Shown here piece after piece: positions 17,110 through 24,120 of a stretch of DNA of 64,000 nucleotides. Below the pieces are notes generated by a model. That model worked only from the letters and a program-made list of their open reading frames with translations, did not search any database and was not told where the DNA came from. This DNA comes from JAHEDH01 sp963753285 (GTDB lineage: Bacteria > Actinomycetota > Acidimicrobiia > Spongiisociales > ZC4RG35). Position 1 is the first letter of the stretch. The number at the start of each line of letters is the position of its first letter. Both the position numbers and the translations under genes were made by a program. Location of the stretch: positions 62,001 through 126,000 of the forward strand of contig CAVWBT010000008.1 in the NCBI GenBank assembly GCA_963753285.1, written 5' to 3'.

Positions 17110-17581
17110 TTAGCCGCTCCAACAGGAAGACTGGCCGCCGTGATACTGATACTTCCAAGGGTGTATGGTCTCGGACGTGCCAGCTTGCACCTTGCCGCGC
17201 GCTGCAGCTCGAACGACGTAGCAATATGTGTTGTCGTCTACGTAGTTGAAATACCAGTCACTACGCCACAGTCCATACTCCGCATTGTTAGGCTTCAAGT
17301 ACCACCCGGAGCTGCCCCCTCCTGACCAGCTCGTAGTCACGATCTCCGCCATGTAATGCGTGCAGGGGACCCAAGGGTCCGCCCCTGTCGGAATCCCAGA
17401 TCCCCGGTGATAGGAGCCCGGGTGGCTGTGGTCCACTCTGAGTTAGTCGGAGCACGGATACGACACTTCCGTGCCTCCGTGCGCACCTGCCGGTGTTGCC
17501 ACGGCCGCTACAAGTAGCAGACTCCGCCATGACGAGCATGATGGCTATTCCGGGCTTGCCCATCTCCGCCTTCTGTTCCAT
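17110..17581 (-). pseudogene. Broken gene for a small secreted protein
   Basis: ATG 17581, after a good GGGAGGG, begins a signal-like N-terminus (MGKPGIAIMLVMAES). The hydrophobic continuation (LLLVAAVATPAGA, a typical cleavage site) lies in another frame, which also has TAA at 17443-17445. That frame then resumes as an aromatic-rich domain (DHSHPGSYHRG, SSGWYLKPNN, SDWYFNYVDD) to 17110. At least one frameshift and one stop must be bridged, so the gene appears inactivated. It occupies the position of the secreted partner in operon B. Confidence 0.55.
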
Positions 17582-17625
17582 AGTCCTTCCCTCCCTTTCC
17601 GCTCTGACCGCGGGTTGTTGGAGGA

Positions 17626-17660
17626 AAGCTATGTGAGTGCAGCGTCCGCTCGACGGACAT
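17626..17660 (-). promoter_or_regulatory. Shared palindromic promoter element, copy B
   Basis: On the plus strand AAGCTAT (17626-17632) is followed after exactly 10 bp by CGTCCGCTCGACGGACA (17643-17659), an inverted repeat. Read on the minus strand, the inverted repeat precedes the A/T-rich heptamer and then the gene start at 17581. Copies A (20305-20338) and C (23348-23381) have identical spacing. Confidence 0.7.
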
Positions 17661-17745
17661 CTCTGGAGCGGATCGGCACGTCGACGGTCAGACGTTCGAG
17701 ACACTCTCATCCGAGGCCCAGCAGGAGGGTGTCCACCGGCTCCTC

Positions 17746-18324
17746 GTGGAACACGTGAGCGAACCCTTGAACGACTTCTTTCTCGGCCGTGAAACCGGGC
17801 TCGACGTACCAGCTCCGACCACCGGACTCCCACCGGATGAACCGGCCTGGACCCGCTCCGACGGGTGGGTGTGGATCTTCGCCAACATCGATCACTGGTC
17901 GGCCGAAGCCTGGACCCACGTCTCCAAGCGTGGCGACCGGATCGCTGCGCTCCAACCCGTCTACGACGCCGTCATTGATCGGTTCGGTGGGCTTGAACCC
18001 GATATCGCTCGAGGAATCAGCCTGAGACACGACTGGGGACCCCAATACCGGTCGAAACACTTCCTCGGGTCGATCAACTGGCTCGGGATCGCAGATGACG
18101 CCGCGTTCGTTGGCGAACCCGAAACCAACGGATGTGCCGAACGATTCATCCGCACACTCAAAGAGCAATGCCTCTGGGCCGAGCTGCATGACACCGTCGA
18201 CGAACTCCGCCAAGCTGTCACCGCCTGGACCGAGCTCTACAACACCGAATGGCTCATCGGCCGCCACGGCCATCAAACACCACGAGAAGCATTCGCCTCA
18301 GCCACCGCCGAGGTGGCAGCATGA
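17746..18324 (+). pseudogene. Truncated DDE transposase (IS3/IS481-like)
   Basis: 192 residues of an integrase-core transposase. FANIDHWSAEAW carries the first Asp, LRHDWGPQYRS the second, and NGCAERFIRTLKEQC the Glu; a C-terminal TELYNTEWLIGRHGHQTPRE follows. The N-terminal HTH part is missing and the frame begins next to promoter element B, so the copy is 5'-truncated and probably inactive. Codon choice looks normal for a high-GC host. The 170 bp that follow hold no gene; GTCCAACCAACCGGG near 18340 may be an element end. Confidence 0.7.
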
Positions 18325-18493
18325 AACAGACAACCACGCTGTCCAACCAACCGGGTGCTGTTCACGTTGTGATAGTGCCGGGCGGAGACCTTGTGGGTCC
18401 TGTAACGAACGGGTAGACGCCGGGTCCCGCGATACCGCAGGGCCAACGTTCATGTGCCACGGTCAAGACGCTGTCGAACGTACCGCTCTCAAC

Positions 18494-19174
18494 CTAGGGC
18501 CGCGTGTGGCATCGCTCCTCGACCCAGAAATCCCAGGGATAGCAGTCTGGATCGCCACCGGCCAAGTCGGGAATGAAATTGGAGACAAAGTCAGCCCGCC
18601 TCATTTCGCATGCCGCTCCGCTTGCGCCGACTGGGTAGCAGAGAGGTTCGTGGACTACCACAACGCTCGAGTCCTGGAACACCGTCCATCGGATTGGCAT
18701 CATCAACTCCATGTAGAAGTCGAAGTCTTCAGCCATACCGGTTGGAACAAAGCTCTGTCCATCCTTCGTGATCGCCACGGTCGCTTCGGCTCCCTGCCTT
18801 GAGAGTTCCACAGACAGCTGAGCTCGTTCCTCGGCCTCGATCCTGTCCCATCCGGTCGACAGCGACTCATCTACGGGAGGGAGCCCGGTCACTATCGCTT
18901 CCACCGCCTCCTCCACGTTCCCGAACCGGGTTTCATCTGGGAACAACGGCTGTGTGATTGCTTCACAAAGGTAGAAGGCCGCGTAACCCTCGGTGGCGTG
19001 CGGCCGGTCTGTGAACTCACAGACCGGCCGCTCAGGCGAGATGCTCACGGAGGAGTCCACCGCACCAGGGTCGCTGGAGCCGTTCGAACCGCAAGACGCC
19101 ACGAACAGCAACAAGAGCGCAAAGCTTCGGCGAGCCCAGCTGCAACGCTTGCTCGCTCGACTAGACCTCGTCAT
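18494..19174 (-). CDS. Lipoprotein of the island, unknown function
   Basis: 226 residues. A basic N-terminus and hydrophobic core end in LFVASC, a lipobox at about residue 28. The mature part contains paired cysteines (VCEFTD, YLCEAI, EPLCYP, AACEMR, PDCYPW, ERCHTR) that could form several disulfides. No family is recognised. Its ATG overlaps the stop of the gene at 19171 by 4 nt, making it the third gene of operon A. Being lipid-anchored beside two exported proteins, it could be their surface receptor or a protective partner; that is speculation. Confidence 0.75.
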   Translation of the reverse strand: MTRSSRASKRCSWARRSFALLLLFVASCGSNGSSDPGAVDSSVSISPERPVCEFTDRPHATEGYAAFYLCEAITQPLFPDETRFGNVEEAVEAIVTGLPPVDESLSTGWDRIEAEERAQLSVELSRQGAEATVAITKDGQSFVPTGMAEDFDFYMELMMPIRWTVFQDSSVVVVHEPLCYPVGASGAACEMRRADFVSNFIPDLAGGDPDCYPWDFWVEERCHTRP

Positions 19175-19746
19175 CTGGCGAATGTGAATGATTCGCCCCT
19201 ATGGACGTGCTTCGTGCACGACTCCAAAACGACGTGAGCCTCAGGGTCTGGGTCGTGCGCCAACTGAGACATCTGCGCACCCAAATCCTGGCCGGCGGTC
19301 TGGAAGTTCGTTCTCGCAGTGCAGGCACGAAACTGAGCGGACGCATCAGCCGGCAGGACAAGCGCCGGATCGGCCGCTCGAAACTCAAGCACGCCAGAAA
19401 GGTGTGTCGCTACGCAGTCCTCCAAAGCCTGGTCGCCAACTTCTGGCGCGACCTCTGCGCTTGCTGAAGTCACAATCTCAATTCGTGAGGCCACTGTCGA
19501 GAACCACCCCTCCACTGTGTCAACACCGGACTCCATCATGCATTCGGCCGCATTCTCGATTGCTTCATTGAACTCGACATTCGTGACCACTCCATCCCGG
19601 ATCGCGTCCAGCTGCTGAGCCGACATGTCAGCACGGAGCGAACCTTCGGTAGCGATCAATCGCTGCGACTGTAGCGCAGCAACAATCATCCCAGACAGCA
19701 ACGCAATGAGCACCACAGGTGCGTATCTCTTTATCGTGTGAGGCAT
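19171..19746 (-). CDS. Exported four-cysteine protein, paralog 2
   Basis: 191 residues from ATG 19746 (GGGAG upstream). A signal peptide or anchor spans residues 9-26. Four cysteines at 69, 111, 142 and 177 repeat the pattern of the paralogs, with 31 residues between the second and third; the first is in AAECMMESGVDT. It is the second gene of operon A, between a small secreted protein and a lipoprotein, and is coupled to the latter by a 4-nt overlap. Function unknown. Confidence 0.75.
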   Translation of the reverse strand: MPHTIKRYAPVVLIALLSGMIVAALQSQRLIATEGSLRADMSAQQLDAIRDGVVTNVEFNEAIENAAECMMESGVDTVEGWFSTVASRIEIVTSASAEVAPEVGDQALEDCVATHLSGVLEFRAADPALVLPADASAQFRACTARTNFQTAGQDLGAQMSQLAHDPDPEAHVVLESCTKHVHRGESFTFAR

Positions 19747-19773
19747 GAAAACTCCCGTCCTAGACCAGATCAA

Positions 19774-20268
19774 TCACAGCGAGCAGTTGCACGTGAACCA
19801 ATCCCACCATTCGTCGTAGAACTTCGACCTTGCCCAGAACTGGCCGTAGTGCAAGGTGTCAATGGTCGGTGTAACCGTCGCTGACGGGGCGTAGAGGTTG
19901 TAACTCTCGTTCGCTCCCCAACTATCTGAATCGAACACGTACTTCTGGTGGTTCGAGCCGCCGGTCCTCCATCGCAACTTCACTGACGCGCCCGTGCAAA
20001 ACGGGTTGGCGACAATGTGACCAATGGCGTACTTCCCGGCGGAGTATGTCCCCTTGTGGACCTCGACTGTGACGCCACACAACGGATTTCCGGTGTCGGG
20101 GTGCGGAATGTCATAGCCATTGAAGTAGATTCGGGTTTCGGCTGCGCTGGCAATCCCAGCGTAGGATGCCAAACCCACCACAACGGCAATGAGAAGCGCC
20201 GTCAGTCGCTTCCGGCGGATCACCTCGCTAGACCCTCTTTCGCTGAGCTGCGGCCTGATGAGTGTCAT
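19774..20268 (-). CDS. Small secreted protein, first gene of operon A
   Basis: 164 residues from ATG 20268, after a very strong GAAGGAGG. A signal peptide ends about LASYAGIASA. The mature part of about 120 residues is rich in aromatic residues (TRIYFNGYDIP, KFYDEWWDWF) and has four cysteines, two of them in the terminal TCNCSL. A beta-rich fold is likely. I recognise no family. The promoter element lies 37-70 bp upstream. Confidence 0.78.
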   Translation of the reverse strand: MTLIRPQLSERGSSEVIRRKRLTALLIAVVVGLASYAGIASAAETRIYFNGYDIPHPDTGNPLCGVTVEVHKGTYSAGKYAIGHIVANPFCTGASVKLRWRTGGSNHQKYVFDSDSWGANESYNLYAPSATVTPTIDTLHYGQFWARSKFYDEWWDWFTCNCSL

Positions 20269-20304
20269 TCTTCCTCCTTCGCTCTTTCTCGGACCACATC
20301 CGAG

Positions 20305-20338
20305 AAGCTATGGGACTTCGATGTCCGCTAGGCGGACA
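20305..20338 (-). promoter_or_regulatory. Shared palindromic promoter element, copy A
   Basis: AAGCTAT (20305-20311), a 10-bp gap and the perfect inverted repeat TGTCCGCTAGGCGGACA (20322-20338). On the minus strand the repeat comes first, and the heptamer sits where a -10 region could be. The remaining sequence up to 20504 shows no gene. Confidence 0.75.
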
Positions 20339-20504
20339 GACACAGCGGGCGAGGCAGGCTAGGAGTGGCCCCAGCGATCGAAAGGTGTCGACCCAGCGAA
20401 TCGCCCTCCAAGCTTCACCAGTGCACAGGTCTGGGCCGATCCGCAGCCGTGATGCGTGCACTTGCCTGATGCCTATCTGGCCGCAGCAGCAGTGAGCCGC
20501 TCTC

Positions 20505-20948
20505 TCACCATTGCATCTCATGAAGATCGATTATCTGCGCCAGACCGAGTAGTTCCTCTTCTGTGCAGTGCAATCTGGAAGCCAGGGCCTTGAAGATCCG
20601 CCGCACCTGTCGCTCGCAGTAGCCGATGCTCTCAGCGATCTCCACCCAGGTCAGTCCTCGTGAGCGAAGGGCGATCATCTCCGCATCGCAACGAGTCAAC
20701 TCGAGATCGTGCGGAGGAAAGCGAGTGCGTGTCTTGATGCCCATATCGAGCGCTTGCAGCGCGAGTTCCGCGCCTCGATCGTCTGCCACGATGCCCCCAA
20801 CGTCATTGGCGATCGCGCGTGCGATGTCGCGAGCGCTAGTGGACTGGAGCACAACGTGACTGGCTCCTCGGTCTTGCGGTTGCTGCCAAGTCAGCCACAG
20901 GACCGCGCCGGTGGTCCGTCCCCTTGCGGAACTGTGAGTCGATGTCAT
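20505..20948 (-). CDS. HTH transcriptional regulator (LuxR-like C-terminus)
   Basis: 147 residues from ATG 20948 (GGGGGAG upstream). The C-terminal part from about residue 87 (LTRCDAEMIALRSRGLTWVE, then IAESIGYCERQVRRIFK) has the four-helix arrangement of LuxR/FixJ or sigma region 4-type DNA-binding domains. The N-terminal 80 residues match nothing I know; no phosphoacceptor Asp motif or autoinducer-binding domain is evident. It lies among the operons that share the palindromic promoter element, so it is the first candidate to bind it. Confidence 0.7.
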   Translation of the reverse strand: MTSTHSSARGRTTGAVLWLTWQQPQDRGASHVVLQSTSARDIARAIANDVGGIVADDRGAELALQALDMGIKTRTRFPPHDLELTRCDAEMIALRSRGLTWVEIAESIGYCERQVRRIFKALASRLHCTEEELLGLAQIIDLHEMQW

Positions 20949-21015
20949 GCTCCCCCTGCCTTGCTCGGTTCTAGAGGTAGGTTGGCCGCTGGGTGACGTA
21001 GGGTTCCGAGAGCAC

Positions 21016-21640
21016 TCACCCAAGGCTCTCTGTAATCGTCCATTCGCCGTAAACGATCGACGAGACCACCGATCCCGCAGGAAGGCCCAGCTGCGTGTCG
21101 GCTTCACGGAGAGTCACTTCCCGTGAGAGCAGGCTGCCATCCTGCGTGACCACTACCGTCTCGCGCGTTGCGACTCCATCGAGATAGTCGACTCGAATCT
21201 CGACCGATCCGTCGGGCAGGCTCAAAACAGACTGCGTTTGCACGAGGCCGATGACTTCGAAGACCAACGCTCGAAGTCCAGGATCGATTGGCTCGGCCAA
21301 CATGTCGATGGCGAAGTCGAATACCTCGTGATCTTGCGGTTTGCGCCTGCGTGGCTGGACCCAGTTCCTCAATGATCCGAGAGTGGAGATCGGGCGCTGA
21401 GTCGGGCCATCGCGTGTCGAGGATCGGGTCTGTCACGTTGGTGAACTGCTCGGTGATGACCCGTTCCAGCTCGTCGACATCGGCCAACCCACGGAGTGCA
21501 TAGCCTCTTTCCACGTCCGGAGAGAAGAACTGTGGGTCGCGATTGACGCTTTTGATCTGAACGAAGCTGTCAAGTGGGTTCCGCCAGACCGAGCGATCAC
21601 TAGTGAGGACATACGCAACAAAGCCCTGGTCGACTCCTAC
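21016..21640 (-). pseudogene. Decayed second copy of the anti-sigma-like gene
   Basis: Two frames together mirror the protein at 24121-25107. The upstream piece has AYVLTSDRSVWRNP and DPQFFSPDVERGY against AYILTTDRSTWRSP and DPEFFSVDVERGY. After a frameshift near 21370 the downstream piece has EVFDFAIDMLAEPIDPGLRA and GSVVSSIVYGEW against EVFGYAINMLAEPIDPALRA and GTTVSSIVYSEW. The N-terminal and transmembrane part is missing. Hence a duplication of the sigma/anti-sigma locus that has decayed. Confidence 0.75.
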
Positions 21641-21814
21641 TGGCCCTCGCGCAGGTGATTGCCCTCCGCTCAAGCAGTGCCGGCGACTGAGCACGCAAGG
21701 CTAGGTAGATCCTTCTGGGCCATGGCCGTCGTGCGTTCTCGATGCAACTCGGAGGAACCGACGGCCCGACTTCGAGGCCAGGCGGTGGGAGGTCAAACCG
21801 CTCGTCGGACGCAA

Positions 21815-21846
21815 CGTTTGGGCGCCGAGACAACGACGCCCAAACG
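21815..21846 (-). terminator. Hairpin downstream of operon C
   Basis: A 10-bp perfect stem, CGTTTGGGCG (21815-21824) with CGCCCAAACG (21837-21846), and a 12-nt loop, just after the last gene of operon C (stop at 21869). A candidate terminator without a T-run. Confidence 0.5.
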
Positions 21847-21868
21847 CAGCGCCCTCTGGGCCTCCGGC

Positions 21869-22279
21869 TCAATCGCACATGACTACTAGTTTGGTGTCCG
21901 CGCCAAATGAGTCGAACCACGTGTGCCAGTTAGTACTCAACTTGGCAAAGTCGTTCTTGTCATACGGGGTATCCCAGTTGTTGTACGACGCAGAACCAAT
22001 GAAGGAGTCAGTCCTAGTATCCCACTGCCCTGTCACATGATCCTGGACCTCACGAGTCATGATGTGAGACTTATTGTCGAAGTCCTTTGCGTAACCTTTC
22101 GCGTTGACCTTGTCTCCTCCAATGCACTCGATGTTTGCACTGCTGTTGTGGTAAGACACTGCTTCCCAGTCGTGGGTCGGACTTGAGTTCGTGTGCGCAA
22201 CGGCCGACGCGCTGCCTATCGCTAGCAGCATCGCCAACGCCGCTGCGGATTTTGCCAGAATGCTCTTAGCGGGCCCCAT
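21869..22279 (-). CDS. Small secreted protein of the WHTWFDSFGA family, copy 1
   Basis: 136 residues from ATG 22279. The signal peptide ends about ASAVA. The mature part contains HDWEAVSYHN, an internal cysteine (NIECIGG), AKDFDNKSHIMTRE, DSFIGSA and the C-terminal TNWHTWFDSFGAD with a final cysteine (VVMCD). The adjacent protein at 22331 shares all of these landmarks in the same order, so the two arose by tandem duplication. The two conserved cysteines could form a disulfide. No known family is recognised. Last gene of operon C. Confidence 0.78.
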   Translation of the reverse strand: MGPAKSILAKSAAALAMLLAIGSASAVAHTNSSPTHDWEAVSYHNSSANIECIGGDKVNAKGYAKDFDNKSHIMTREVQDHVTGQWDTRTDSFIGSASYNNWDTPYDKNDFAKLSTNWHTWFDSFGADTKLVVMCD

Positions 22280-22330
22280 AGCTTGTCGCTCCGATCTCTC
22301 TAACTGACGTCGCGATTGCCGAACGCCCAA

Positions 22331-22726
22331 TCAACATCCCAAGACGTACTGAGTCTCTGCACCAAACGAGTCAAACCACGTGTGCCAGTTCGTCTGCATC
22401 TGAGCGAAGTCGACCTTCGAATAGGTCGCCCATGAGCCATGATTGATCGAGCCGATGAAATTGTCGGTCCGTGTCATAGTGGCTCCAGTGTTCCAGTCCC
22501 GCGCCAGCCTGGTTACGGAGTGACTCTTGCTGTCGAAGTCCTTTGCCCACACATGCGGGTAGACGGGGTTGCCCCACGAGCAATCGAACGACAAGGCATT
22601 CATGTTGTGGTAGGACACGCCTTCGTACAAGTGGCTCGAGCTGTTGGCGTTGTGCGCGAGCGCCGACGTGGCGCCAACTCCAAGTAGTGCAAGGGCCACG
22701 AGGAGCGCGCTGAACCCCCTACTCAC
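22331..22726 (-). CDS. Small secreted protein of the WHTWFDSFGA family, copy 2
   Basis: 131 residues from GTG 22726, which is preceded by GTGGGGGA and overlaps the end of the upstream gene by 8 nt. An ATG at 22759 would add 11 residues but has a poorer ribosome site. The signal peptide ends about GATSALA. Shared landmarks with the neighbour: LYEGVSYHN, one mid-protein cysteine (SFDCSWG), WAKDFDSKSHSVTR, DNFIGSI and TNWHTWFDSFGAE with a final cysteine. Function unknown; very likely secreted together with its neighbour. Confidence 0.75.
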   Translation of the reverse strand: MSRGFSALLVALALLGVGATSALAHNANSSSHLYEGVSYHNMNALSFDCSWGNPVYPHVWAKDFDSKSHSVTRLARDWNTGATMTRTDNFIGSINHGSWATYSKVDFAQMQTNWHTWFDSFGAETQYVLGC

Positions 22727-23306
22727 TGTGGTCCCCCACTTCCGCCTCGAGACACGCATTCAGGGTGGCGCCGTAAGTGCGAGCCTCTTCTATGGACATG
22801 GTGTGCTGTGTCTCAATAGCGAGAGCCCCGCTATCTACGCCCCGCACAACACTCACACTGATGTCGCTCGTGTCGAAGCCGCCCGATTCGATGCAGGCCT
22901 TCACCCGGTCCAGCACTACCGCATCTGCCGGCTGCTCAAGCTCAGGTATGAAGGAAGGAAGACCGAGCTCTGCCTCGAGCGCGTCTCTACAGGTCTCGAG
23001 AGCGCTCGCCATCTCGGCCTCTGTAGCCTCGCCTTCGAATGCGGCCCCCGCCGACCACTCTTCGCCTTCGAATGTTCGAGATGGCAACATCGCAACTCCG
23101 GTCTCAGTAGCGATGAAGTCGGCTGTGCCGTCCAAGCCAAGACCGGCCTCCTGGAGGCACGCGCCCATCTGATCCGTTACATAATCGAATCCAGGATCAG
23201 ACTCCGTGCTGCTGACTGCGGCACCGGCTTGCCAGGCCGCTGCGACAAGTAGCAGTGCGACCGGTATCCTGAAGCTCCGCGACCTCAGTGCGTTCGACAT
23301 GGGCAT
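22719..23306 (-). CDS. Exported four-cysteine protein, paralog 3
   Basis: 195 residues from ATG 23306 (GAAGGAGA upstream). A signal peptide covers residues 8-30. Cysteines at 50, 106, 138 and 185 give spacings of 56, 32 and 47. The divergent protein at 23432 has 60, 31 and 47 and aligns along its length (for example KACIESGGFDTSD against VDCVENLGVDTTA). First gene of operon C, ahead of two secreted proteins. No known family is recognised. Confidence 0.78.
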   Translation of the reverse strand: MPMSNALRSRSFRIPVALLLVAAAWQAGAAVSSTESDPGFDYVTDQMGACLQEAGLGLDGTADFIATETGVAMLPSRTFEGEEWSAGAAFEGEATEAEMASALETCRDALEAELGLPSFIPELEQPADAVVLDRVKACIESGGFDTSDISVSVVRGVDSGALAIETQHTMSIEEARTYGATLNACLEAEVGDHSE

Positions 23307-23347
23307 TCTCCTTCCGATCGGTCCGTCAATCGACAGACTGGGTTCAC

Positions 23348-23381
23348 AAGATATGGACGCATGATGTCCGCTTGCAGGACA
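23348..23381. promoter_or_regulatory. Shared palindromic promoter element, copy C (divergent)
   Basis: AAGATAT (23348-23354), a 10-bp gap and TGTCCGCTTGCAGGACA (23365-23381), an imperfect inverted repeat. It lies between the divergent genes 22719-23306 and 23432-23977, so the repeat could control both directions, while the heptamer points to operon C. Confidence 0.7.
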
Positions 23382-23431
23382 ACCATGAGTGTGTTTCGAT
23401 CGCGCGCAAAACGGGCGGCTGGGCCGTCGCC

Positions 23432-23977
23432 GTGACTCGCCGCCTGCTCACCATCGCCCTCGTCTTTGGACTGCTCGCGAGCTGCAGTTCTCGCCACATC
23501 GACCCGCTGGGGATCGACATCACTGCCGAAATCGAACACTGCCTCCGCCAGCAGGACCTATCGATGCACGATCGTGCTCTTGCCTTCCGGAACCCATCTG
23601 GAGCTGTTGTGCTGATCGCACCTCCTCAATACTCGGAGCCGGAGTGGTCCTACGGCGACATCGCGCAGCCGCGTGACGGGGCTGCTATCGAAGCGGATGG
23701 AAGCAAAGCACTCGAGCTTTGCGTATCAGCGGCCGAGATCGCGGGCGTTCATGACGTGCAACCTCCGGCGGAACGCCCCGCCCCGCACCAAGTCGTGCGC
23801 ACGCTGGTGGATTGCGTAGAGAATTTAGGCGTGGACACCACCGCAGTTGAGTGGAAACTGGTCATCGTCCAACCCGGCGACCAGCTCTCAATCAGAACCC
23901 GACACGAACTCCCTCCGGCATCCGCAATGCGCCTTACTGCCGCCATTCACACATGTCTCGGCGCATCACTCCCGTAA
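23432..23977 (+). CDS. Lipoprotein version of the four-cysteine family, paralog 4
   Basis: 181 residues from GTG 23432. VTRRLLTIALVFGLLASC is a lipoprotein signal (Cys18), so unlike its paralogs this member should be lipid-anchored. The mature cysteines at 37, 97, 128 and 175 match the paralog across the shared promoter almost exactly in spacing. Divergent transcription of an anchored and a free family member suggests interacting partners, but nothing proves it. The 143 bp to 24120 hold nothing I can support. Confidence 0.72.
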   Translation: MTRRLLTIALVFGLLASCSSRHIDPLGIDITAEIEHCLRQQDLSMHDRALAFRNPSGAVVLIAPPQYSEPEWSYGDIAQPRDGAAIEADGSKALELCVSAAEIAGVHDVQPPAERPAPHQVVRTLVDCVENLGVDTTAVEWKLVIVQPGDQLSIRTRHELPPASAMRLTAAIHTCLGASLP

Positions 23978-24120
23978 GGCGGTATCACCGATCGAGCAGC
24001 GAGTTTCGGCAGGACCGGCTGTGCTGAACACATTCACTGGTGCAGATCGTTGTGTCAACGAAGCGCTCGTGCGATTGACGAGGCCGATACCAGTCCGTGC
24101 GCAGCGCTCGTCCAGCTCTT

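Noticed and set aside
18325..18493. Intact insertion sequence around 17746-18324
   Set aside because: No matching terminal inverted repeats were found and the transposase lacks its N-terminal part.
19774..22726. Lactococcin 972-type bacteriocins
   Set aside because: The small secreted proteins are of similar size and aromatic-rich, but the GGxWxYG and HGSTV-type landmarks of that family are not present.
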